This document shows, piece after piece, positions 14,291 through 20,512 of a DNA stretch of 20,512 nucleotides. The notes beneath the pieces were generated by a model. The model had not been told where the DNA came from and made no database searches. It worked only from the letters and a program-made list of their open reading frames with translations. The DNA is taken from assembly GCA_963974485.1 (NCBI GenBank), contig CAXBBS010000023.1, positions 1-20,512 of the forward strand, read 5' to 3'. Numbering within the stretch: the first letter of the stretch is position 1; every line of letters starts with the position of its first letter. This stretch comes from JAALKW01 sp963974485. Its GTDB lineage: Bacteria; Pseudomonadota; Gammaproteobacteria; Legionellales; Legionellaceae. The translations under genes were made by a program, and so were the position numbers.

Positions 14291-14329
14291 GGTATACTGT
14301 GCCGCCTTCTTTGAAAGAAGTTTTTTTTT
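14290..14329 (+). promoter_or_regulatory. lptD extended -10 promoter and leader hairpin with T-run
   Basis: TGG-TATACT (14290-14298) is an extended -10 element. About seven bases later a perfect seven-pair dyad, CTTCTTT-G-AAAGAAG (14306-14320), is followed by nine T (14321-14329). It precedes the AAGG ribosome site (14337-14340). The hairpin would sit at the very 5' end of the lptD mRNA and has the form of a weak, AT-rich intrinsic terminator; an attenuation or mRNA-stabilising role is inferred. Confidence 0.5.
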
Positions 14330-14347
14330 GCATCATAAGGTATTTTT

Positions 14348-16879
14348 GTGGCGCTGAACATGGGAACGTATACGATATTTCGCGTTAGGCAAATGCTTTT
14401 GCTGGCCTGTACGTGTGTCGGTATATTTTTTGTCCAGATGGCCTGGAGCACATCTTCAAGTCTTGTGGTCAAAGAGCCTGTGGAAGCATGCGTGATCGCG
14501 TCGCGCGCCGACATTGCTGATCGTTTGGGCTGGCAGCCGGATGCAAGCGATCGCATGTGTTATGGTTCTTATCGAAATAACCCTCGTTTTTCTGATGTTC
14601 ATGATCCAAGCTTGATTCAGCTTCGAGCAGATGATGTGTCGTTTTCGTCTGAAGGGCGCTCAACGCTCACCGGCCATGTCGAAGTTCAGTATGATAAGCG
14701 CGCTGTTTCAGCCAAGACAGCCTATATTTATCGCGACCCCAAAACGCAGCATGTGACGCATGTTGAGCTGGTGGGTGATGTGATTTATTATGAGCCGGGT
14801 AGGTTTATGCGTGCGCATCGCGTGAAACTTAATCCCGAGGATAAAACAGGTGAGTTGAATCACGTCCTGTATCGTTTAGATACCAAAAATGCGGGCGCGA
14901 GTTTACCCGCGTGGGGGCGAGCAAGTTTAATTCAGCGTTTTTCGAATCGTAATTTATTACTGCGTGATGCAACGTACACCACCTGTGCCCCCAACGATAA
15001 GGCTTGGATAATTCGGGCACGTGAACTTAATCTTTATGAAGACGAAGGGCGAGGAACTGCACGTGATGCGGTGTTTGAGGTTCATGACACACCGGTGTTG
15101 TACGTGCCCTACATGTCGTTTCCGACATCCAAAGCACGTAAATCGGGATTTTTGATGCCGACCAATGGGTATTCTAATATTGGGGGTGTTGATTTATCGG
15201 TCCCGTATTATTGGAACATCGCACCTAATTATGACGCGACGATTGTGCCCCATGTGTATGCGCGACGCGGGGTCATGCTCGGCGGCGACACACGGTTTTT
15301 AACGGAACATAGCTCGGGCGTTCTCGGCGGTCATTTTTTGCCAGCCGATCGCGCGTTTCGTGAGTATCTTAACGTACATCAACCAAGCTACCCCGAGTTA
15401 CAAGGCGTTTCAGATAACCGTTGGTCTTTATATTTACGTGAAGACACGGCGTTTACGGATAGATTAAAATTAAAACTTAATTATCAGCAGATTTCAGATG
15501 ATTATTATCTGCAAGATTTTAGTAATAACATGACCATGATGACGCAAAGTCAATTGTTGCGAGATGGTTCGTTGACCTACACCGATGAGCATTGGTTGGC
15601 GCATGTGCTGGTGCAATCGTATCAAACGATTAATCCGATTAATCAAGATAGTGTGAATTATATCTATGAACGTATGCCTCAAATTTTGATTGATGGAAAA
15701 TATAATGAATTGCCTTGGAATGGAGCGGTGCGTATCAATGCGCAGTATGATTTATTCCGTTGGCCGGTCAGCGATCCGACGCAACTGGAAGGGCCGCGCG
15801 TTCATGTGATGCCAGACGTATCGTTTGAGCTGGTTAAGCCCTGGGGATATTTAAAGCCTGAGGCGCAGTTAGTTGAAAATTATTACAGCTTACATAGCGA
15901 GGGGACGGGGTATACACCCGAATTCAATCGTTTGATCCCGCGCTATATTGGTGATGCAGGTCTTATTTTTGAGCGTGATGCCAAAGCGTTTGGGACGTCG
16001 TACACGCAAACGTTTGAGCCGCGATTATATTATCTTTATGTACCGTACCAAGATCAGTCTCAAATTCCAGCGTTCGAATCGGCTTATATGATGTTTAGAT
16101 ATGATCAGCTCATGCGTAATAATCGCTTTTCGGGCTTTGATCGTATATCAAATGCGAATCAACTCACGTATGCATTTCAAACGCGTTTATTATCGCAACA
16201 AACAGGGAAGGAAAAAGCCGTACTGTCCGTTGGACAACAGGCTTATTTTGAGCGTCGGCGCGTTAATCTGTGTTATGCCGTCGATGGTCATTGCGAGGAT
16301 GATGCGTTGATGCTGGGATATACCTCGCCTGATGCAAAATTTTCACCGGTGGCGTCCAATTTGGATCTGCATTTAAGTCAAGATTGGTCGTTCAACGGTG
16401 GATTTGTCTGGGATGTTTATGCCAAATCGACGAATAATGCTGAAGCTAATTTTCATTATGAGCCTGCGAAAAATCATATCATGCGATTGGGTTATTCGTA
16501 TTTGGTTTCCGGAAATACATTGACACATGAAGATGGGACCGTTTCGCGTGGCGCATTACATCAGGCAACCGGCGCTTATGCATGGCCTTTGAATGAAAAC
16601 TGGAGTAGTGTCGGCGTGTACAGTTATAATATCAGCGAAGGGTATAATATGGTGGCATTTTTAGGTGTTCAATACGAGACCTGTTGCTGGGCCATACGAA
16701 CCTATGCCGGACGCTCGTTTAATAGTTTAACGTTGGATAAAACGCAGCCAACGTATAATAATAGCGCGTATGTGCAAGTATTATTAAAAGGCTTGGGTGC
16801 CCTTTCAACCAACGACCCGGCCAGTACGATAAAAACATATTTACCCGGGTATGTTGATGTGTTTCATCAGAAGAATTAA
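14348..16879 (+). CDS. lptD: LPS-assembly outer-membrane protein LptD
   Basis: LptD forms with LptE the outer-membrane translocon that inserts lipopolysaccharide into the outer leaflet. GTG 14348 follows AAGG by seven bases; the N-terminus is a signal peptide (FRVRQMLLLACTCVGIFFVQ, cleavage likely soon after AWS). An LptA-like beta-jellyroll (about 90-180, LRADDVSFSSEGRSTLTGHV) is followed by the barrel with hallmark segments YVPYMSFPTSKARKSGFLMP, VPYYWNIAPNYDATIVPHVY, RLYYLYVPYQDQSQIPAF and LGVQYETCCWAIRTYAG. Mature cysteines 48, 71, 213 and the pair 779-780 fit the disulfides that gate LptD maturation in E. coli, with one extra N-terminal Cys. At 843 residues it is slightly longer than E. 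coli (784). surA begins 14 bases downstream. Confidence 0.96.
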   Translation: MALNMGTYTIFRVRQMLLLACTCVGIFFVQMAWSTSSSLVVKEPVEACVIASRADIADRLGWQPDASDRMCYGSYRNNPRFSDVHDPSLIQLRADDVSFSSEGRSTLTGHVEVQYDKRAVSAKTAYIYRDPKTQHVTHVELVGDVIYYEPGRFMRAHRVKLNPEDKTGELNHVLYRLDTKNAGASLPAWGRASLIQRFSNRNLLLRDATYTTCAPNDKAWIIRARELNLYEDEGRGTARDAVFEVHDTPVLYVPYMSFPTSKARKSGFLMPTNGYSNIGGVDLSVPYYWNIAPNYDATIVPHVYARRGVMLGGDTRFLTEHSSGVLGGHFLPADRAFREYLNVHQPSYPELQGVSDNRWSLYLREDTAFTDRLKLKLNYQQISDDYYLQDFSNNMTMMTQSQLLRDGSLTYTDEHWLAHVLVQSYQTINPINQDSVNYIYERMPQILIDGKYNELPWNGAVRINAQYDLFRWPVSDPTQLEGPRVHVMPDVSFELVKPWGYLKPEAQLVENYYSLHSEGTGYTPEFNRLIPRYIGDAGLIFERDAKAFGTSYTQTFEPRLYYLYVPYQDQSQIPAFESAYMMFRYDQLMRNNRFSGFDRISNANQLTYAFQTRLLSQQTGKEKAVLSVGQQAYFERRRVNLCYAVDGHCEDDALMLGYTSPDAKFSPVASNLDLHLSQDWSFNGGFVWDVYAKSTNNAEANFHYEPAKNHIMRLGYSYLVSGNTLTHEDGTVSRGALHQATGAYAWPLNENWSSVGVYSYNISEGYNMVAFLGVQYETCCWAIRTYAGRSFNSLTLDKTQPTYNNSAYVQVLLKGLGALSTNDPASTIKTYLPGYVDVFHQKN

Positions 16880-16893
16880 TTAGGATATAAATT

Positions 16894-18174
16894 ATGAAAA
16901 AATATATTGGATTTTTGTTTTTGGTTTGTTCTGTGTCGGTATTTGCCGAGTCATTGGATAAAGTGGTTGCGGTGGTCAACGATGGGGTGATTACACAAAG
17001 TGAATTGAACACGCAATTAGATATGTGGCGCCAACAATTACGGGCACGAAAAACGGAGATGCCTCCGGAGAGTGCGTTACAAAAACAAGTGCTTAATCGT
17101 TTGATTGATGAAGCGCTTCAACTTCAATTAGCCAAAGCCAACGGTGTTGTGATTGACAACGGCGAATTGGATGAGACGATTAGTAAAATTGCAGCTGATA
17201 ATCATATGACGTTGGCGACCTTGCGTGAAGCACTTCAAAAAGAAGGGCTGACGTTTGATGCTTATCGTGAAAATCTACGTAAAGAAATGTTGATTGCACG
17301 TATGCAGCAGCAAGCTGTAGGACGAGATATTGTGATTTCATCACAGCAAGTGGAAGATTATTTAAAAACGTCTGTGGAAGCGGATAAATCTGAGCACGTG
17401 TTTCATGTTCAACACATTGTGATTCCTTTGTCAGAAGAGCCAACGCCTGCTGAGCTTAAAAAAGCAGAAGCGAAAGCACAGGTGTTGCTGCATAAAATAA
17501 AAGATGGAGAGGATTTCTCGCGTTTGGCGATTGCTGAGTCACACGGTGAGTATGCACTTGAAGGGGGCGATTTGGGTGAGCGGCATTTGGCCGAGCTTCC
17601 TACCATTTTTGCAAAAAAAGTAGCGCACATGAAGGCCGGCGAAGTTGCGGGCCCTGTGCGAACAGGCAATGGTTTTCAGTTGATTAAGCTTGTTTCGACC
17701 AATCATGCAGATACCCATCATGCTGTAGCCAAAACGCACGTACGTCATATCTTGGTAAAACAAGATGCAAGTTTGACGGAAGCGCAAGCCGAAAAACAAA
17801 TTGAAAATTTATACCAGCAATTAAAATCAGGTAAATCATTTGCCGAAGTTGCAAAGCAGCACTCGATGGATGTTGGCAGTGCTTCTAAAGGAGGGGATTT
17901 AGGTTGGGTCACACCCGAAGAGTTATTACCTGCCTTTTCAGCTGTGATGACCGACTTGGCATTGAATACGATTAGCAAGCCGGTTAAAACAGGCTTTGGC
18001 TGGCATTTAATCGAAGTGCTCGAGCGAAAAGAGATGGATGATTCGGAAGCATTTCAGCGGCAACAAGTGCGCCAATACTTGCATCAGCGTAAATTTGGTG
18101 AGGCTATTGAGAGTTGGCAGCAGCATGTACGTGGTACATCGTATATTAATATTATAGAAAAAGATCTCGCATGA
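16894..18174 (+). CDS. surA: Periplasmic chaperone/peptidyl-prolyl isomerase SurA
   Basis: SurA escorts unfolded beta-barrel proteins, including LptD, across the periplasm to the Bam complex. The 426 residues (E. coli 428) begin with a signal peptide ending SVFA, followed by the N-terminal chaperone domain (SLDKVVAVVNDGVITQSEL), two parvulin domains (about 169-267, HVQHIVIPLSEE...GNGFQLIKLV; about 281-377, THVRHILVKQDA...GFGWHLIEVL) and the C-terminal helix. AGGA (16882-16885) lies eight bases before ATG 16894, and lptD ends 14 bases upstream, so the two are an operon. The stop overlaps pdxA by four bases (ATGA). Confidence 0.96.
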   Translation: MKKYIGFLFLVCSVSVFAESLDKVVAVVNDGVITQSELNTQLDMWRQQLRARKTEMPPESALQKQVLNRLIDEALQLQLAKANGVVIDNGELDETISKIAADNHMTLATLREALQKEGLTFDAYRENLRKEMLIARMQQQAVGRDIVISSQQVEDYLKTSVEADKSEHVFHVQHIVIPLSEEPTPAELKKAEAKAQVLLHKIKDGEDFSRLAIAESHGEYALEGGDLGERHLAELPTIFAKKVAHMKAGEVAGPVRTGNGFQLIKLVSTNHADTHHAVAKTHVRHILVKQDASLTEAQAEKQIENLYQQLKSGKSFAEVAKQHSMDVGSASKGGDLGWVTPEELLPAFSAVMTDLALNTISKPVKTGFGWHLIEVLERKEMDDSEAFQRQQVRQYLHQRKFGEAIESWQQHVRGTSYINIIEKDLA

Positions 18175-19160
18175 TGCCGCTTTTGGTGAGTACAGGGGAG
18201 CCTGCAGGCATTGGTCCAGATGTGTGCTTAAGCCTTGCCGGGTATCCAACGCCCTTGGTTGTTTTGGGTGATAAAGCGCTTTTAAGTCAGCGAAGTAAGC
18301 AGCTTGGGGTTGTGGTAGATTTAGTTGATTACGTACCGGGTGTGCTTGTTAAGCCTCAAAAGGGTCAGCTTACGGTGTTGTCGGCGCCTGGTTTGGTGAG
18401 TGATGCAGCGGGAGAATTAAATGCTGAAAATGCTCCATATGTCATGGCTTTATTAGCAGATGCAGTGCAGCGTTGTTTAAATGGAGAATTTTCAGGTTTG
18501 GTAACTGCACCGGTTCATAAAGGTATTTTAAACGAAGGTGGCTTTGCATTTACCGGGCATACCGAATTTTTAGCTGAAGCATGCGGTGGATGTGATGTCG
18601 TGATGTTACTTGCATGCGAGGCGATGAAGATGGCGTTGGTGACCACACATCTTGCATTACGTGATGTTCCCGATGCGATTACGGTACCAAGGATACAGGC
18701 GGTGGTTCGTGTACTTCATCGTGCACTTAAAGATGAATTTGGTTTAGCCGAGCCTCATATTGGCGTGGCCGGTTTAAATCCGCACGCGGGTGAGTCAGGG
18801 CATCTGGGGCGAGAAGAATTAGATATTATTATTCCAGCGCTTCGGCAACTTCGCGACGAAGGTATTCAGGTTCATGGTCCAAAGCCTGCCGATACGTTAT
18901 TTACAGAACACGGTATGAAAGGTTGTGATGCCTTACTTGCCATGTATCACGATCAAGGCTTGCCGGTTTTAAAATATGCAGGATTTGGTGAGGCAGTGAA
19001 TATTACGCTGGGTTTACCGATGGTTAGAACTTCGGTCGATCATGGTACGGCACTCGATTTAGCCGGTACGGGTCGTGCAAATGCTGCAAGTTTGAAAGCG
19101 GCAGTTAATACCGCGGCCAACATGGCGCGACAACGGGAGTGTGTTCATGTCAGTTGTTAG
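18171..19160 (+). CDS. pdxA: 4-hydroxythreonine-4-phosphate dehydrogenase PdxA
   Basis: PdxA oxidises 4-phosphohydroxy-L-threonine with NAD(P)+ in the DXP-dependent pyridoxal phosphate pathway. The 329 residues equal the E. coli length. Signatures are STGEPAGIGPD (7-17), VTAPVHKG (111-118), FTGHTEFLAE and the three metal ligands His160 (TTHLALRD), His205 (GLNPHAGE) and His260 (MYHDQGLPVLK). The start could be the first or second ATG of ATGATG (18171 or 18174); the first overlaps the surA stop. The 3' end overlaps the folA start by 14 bases, so rsmA, apaG and apaH, which lie between them in E. coli, are absent here. Confidence 0.96.
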   Translation: MMPLLVSTGEPAGIGPDVCLSLAGYPTPLVVLGDKALLSQRSKQLGVVVDLVDYVPGVLVKPQKGQLTVLSAPGLVSDAAGELNAENAPYVMALLADAVQRCLNGEFSGLVTAPVHKGILNEGGFAFTGHTEFLAEACGGCDVVMLLACEAMKMALVTTHLALRDVPDAITVPRIQAVVRVLHRALKDEFGLAEPHIGVAGLNPHAGESGHLGREELDIIIPALRQLRDEGIQVHGPKPADTLFTEHGMKGCDALLAMYHDQGLPVLKYAGFGEAVNITLGLPMVRTSVDHGTALDLAGTGRANAASLKAAVNTAANMARQRECVHVSC

Positions 19161-19644
19161 TTTAATTGTCGCGGTCGATGAAGACGGCGGTATGGGCATG
19201 AATAATCGCCTGCCTTGGCATTTGCCTGCAGATTTAGCGCATTTTAAAGCGGTTACGCTCGGTAAGCCTGTGATTATGGGACGAAAAACCTATGAATCAA
19301 TTGGTCGGCCACTCCCAGGAAGATTAAATATTGTTTTAAGTCGAAAGAGCTCTGAGATTCCGTGTGTCACGGTGGTGTCGAGTTTAGACGAAGCTTTGCG
19401 TCTGACGCAGGATGCGCCTGAGGTGATGGTGATCGGTGGTGCTGAGATTTTTGAGCTTGCGTTTGAGCATGCCACGAAGCTTTATCTCACACAGGTTTAT
19501 CATGTATGTAAAGCCGATGTATTTTTTCCCGAATTTGATGAAACGCTTTGGGAGCTGCAAGACTCAGAGCTACGACCTGCTGATGACAAGAATAAATATG
19601 ACATGCGTTTTTGTTGTTATGTAAAAGCAGATGCAGGTATCTGA
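19147..19644 (+). CDS. folA: Dihydrofolate reductase FolA
   Basis: FolA reduces dihydrofolate to tetrahydrofolate with NADPH and is the trimethoprim target. ATG 19147 follows GGGAG (19135-19139) by seven bases and gives 165 residues; a GTG at 19141 is in frame but badly placed for that site. Motifs: MSLIVAVDEDGG-like start, NNRLPWHLPADLAHFK (19-34) with catalytic Asp29, GKPVIMGRKTYESIGRPLPG, NIVLSRK, VMVIGGAEIFE and the C-terminal YLTQVYH. All key residues appear present. It overlaps pdxA and is followed three bases after its stop by the MazG-like gene, so expression is operonic. Confidence 0.96.
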   Translation: MSVVSLIVAVDEDGGMGMNNRLPWHLPADLAHFKAVTLGKPVIMGRKTYESIGRPLPGRLNIVLSRKSSEIPCVTVVSSLDEALRLTQDAPEVMVIGGAEIFELAFEHATKLYLTQVYHVCKADVFFPEFDETLWELQDSELRPADDKNKYDMRFCCYVKADAGI

Positions 19645-19647
19645 TGC

Positions 19648-20028
19648 ATGGATATTTTAAATAAAGTTCTTGAATTAGAACAAGATGCTGATAATTTTGG
19701 ATTTCGTTGGGGAAATACGCAGCAAATTATTGAGCAAATCAAAAGTGAATGCTCAGAAATAACCGAGCATTTAGATGGTGAGCAAGATGCTTGTGATCAG
19801 GACGCATTACAAGAAGAGATAGGCGATTTATTACATGCAGCCTTTTCGTTGTGCGTGTACTGCAAGTTTAATCCTAAAGATACCATGATGAAGACGTTAG
19901 CAAAGTTTGAGCGACGGATGCAGGCGGTAAAACAGATTGCTGCTGATCAAGGCCTGAGTACTGTGGAAGGATTGGCTTTTAATGAATTAATGGTTTTCTG
20001 GGATAAAGCAAAGACCAACGTTGGATAA
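19648..20028 (+). CDS. MazG-family nucleotide pyrophosphohydrolase-like protein
   Basis: The 126-residue all-helical protein carries the Mg-binding pattern of the MazG/all-alpha NTP pyrophosphatases: SECSEITE (ExxE at Glu34, Glu37) and EEIGDLLHAA (ExxD at Glu57, Asp60), then a helix ending in KFERRMQ. Such enzymes hydrolyse (d)NTPs to monophosphates and pyrophosphate, clearing aberrant nucleotides. It is a single-domain form, shorter than E. coli MazG (263 residues). It starts three bases after folA and its stop overlaps the frame of the next gene closely, so it belongs to the same transcription unit. Substrate is unknown; a link to the folate/thymidylate pool is only suggested by position. 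Confidence 0.85.
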   Translation: MDILNKVLELEQDADNFGFRWGNTQQIIEQIKSECSEITEHLDGEQDACDQDALQEEIGDLLHAAFSLCVYCKFNPKDTMMKTLAKFERRMQAVKQIAADQGLSTVEGLAFNELMVFWDKAKTNVG

Positions 20029-20035
20029 GTATTCG

Positions 20036-20374
20036 ATGTCATCTAAGCAAATAACGATTGATTATATTCTTGAACAGATTAGCCAAGCAGGCACAGTACG
20101 TGCAAAAAAAATGTTTGGTGAATATGCAGTTTACTGCGAAGAAAAAGTAGTTGCTTTAGTATGCGATGATCAATTGTTTGTTAAGCCGACGCAAGCAGGC
20201 AAGGCTTATATTATTAATTATATAGAAAAGCCGCCTTATCAAGGAGCAAAGCCTTATTTGTTTATCTCTGGAGAAATATGGGATGAACGTGAATGGTTAA
20301 GTCATCTTATTAGAATAACCGCATCAGAATTACCCACACCAAAGCCTAAACTAAAACCAAAAAAGAAACGCTAA
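20036..20374 (+). CDS. TfoX/Sxy N-terminal-domain protein
   Basis: The 112 residues form a single TfoX_N domain: AKKMFGEYAVYCEEKVVALV, DDQLFVKPTQAGKAY, PPYQGAKPYLFISGE and WDEREWLSHLIRITASELP. The C-terminus is Lys/Pro-rich (KPKLKPKKKR). TfoX/Sxy regulates competence in Haemophilus and Vibrio, but those proteins also have a C-terminal domain that is missing here, and stand-alone N-domains are of unknown function. ATG 20036 is chosen; a TTG at 20021 would extend it by five codons into the preceding gene. It follows the MazG-like stop by seven bases and ends the operon. Confidence 0.87.
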   Translation: MSSKQITIDYILEQISQAGTVRAKKMFGEYAVYCEEKVVALVCDDQLFVKPTQAGKAYIINYIEKPPYQGAKPYLFISGEIWDEREWLSHLIRITASELPTPKPKLKPKKKR

Positions 20375-20429
20375 GCAATATTCGAGGGGTTATTACCATA
20401 AATACGGTAGATCCCAAGTCAAAATGGAC

Positions 20430-20512
20430 TGGATTTATATTGTTTTTAATTTAATTTAAATAAAGTTCAAAAAAAGTGGAAAAAGGCGTTGACTCTCGGC
20501 GGGGATAGGGTA
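20430..20512 (+). promoter_or_regulatory. Strong sigma-70 promoter with UP-like AT tract, cut by window end
   Basis: TTGACT (20489-20494) is followed by a 16-base GC-rich spacer and TA at the last two bases, the expected start of a -10 box. An A/T-rich tract (about 20434-20487, with A7 and T5 runs) lies just upstream. This layout is typical of rRNA, tRNA or ribosomal-protein promoters. The -10 box is outside the window. Confidence 0.6.

Noticed and set aside
20378..20420. Terminator after the TfoX-domain gene
   Set aside because: TACC/GGTA around 20395-20413 is a short imperfect stem with no T-run.
1..20512. CRISPR arrays, tRNA or rRNA genes, prophage genes
   Set aside because: No regularly spaced direct repeats, no cloverleaf or conserved rRNA segment, and no phage structural or integrase gene was seen.

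Overview
The window reads as a chromosomal segment of a gammaproteobacterium, most likely a host-associated Legionellales-type lineage (Legionella/Coxiella/Berkiella/Aquicella-like). The evidence is a classic gammaproteobacterial outer-membrane gene block (divergent murU-amgK and lptD-surA-pdxA-folA) and a full-length FadE, mixed with several large unrecognised proteins built like type IV secretion effectors: soluble or partly hydrophobic, coiled-coil or repeat-rich, with acidic Ser/Thr-rich C-termini. No secretion-system gene lies in the window, so effector status and the exact lineage are inferences.

Layout. 1-912 is the 3' end of a coiled-coil repeat protein; 913-1169 holds a REP-like palindromic repeat. 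1170-2354 is a lone AAA/DUF4143 ATPase, followed by a MazEF-type toxin-antitoxin pair (2640-3180) with its own AT-rich promoter/operator. 3322-3594 is a small unknown gene. 3652-6213 is an 853-residue protein with a hydrophobic central block and about seven degenerate repeats. 6342-9481 holds fadE and a small unknown gene. A second REP-like element (about 9495-9537) precedes 9625-11358, a protein carrying the ordered motifs of the endonuclease/exonuclease/phosphatase (EEP) fold and, near its C-terminus, one copy of the repeat seen in the 853-residue protein. A truncated third REP-like element and a frameshifted IS4-family transposase remnant (about 11371-11742) follow, then another small unknown acidic-tailed protein (11884-12606).

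From 12603 on the window is core genome. murU and amgK (minus strand) feed the MurNAc-recycling shortcut to UDP-MurNAc. The divergent lptD-surA-pdxA-folA run assembles LPS at the outer membrane, chaperones beta-barrel proteins, and makes pyridoxal phosphate and tetrahydrofolate. The rsmA-apaG-apaH genes that separate pdxA from folA in E. coli are absent. A MazG-type pyrophosphohydrolase and a TfoX N-domain protein are attached downstream, and the window ends inside what looks like a strong sigma-70 promoter with an AT-rich upstream element, probably for an RNA or ribosomal operon just outside.

The most novel-looking content is in 1-12606: accessory genes interspersed with repeats and transposase debris around fadE. 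The best candidates for undescribed biology are the EEP-fold protein and the repeat module and C-terminal tail it shares with the 853-residue protein.
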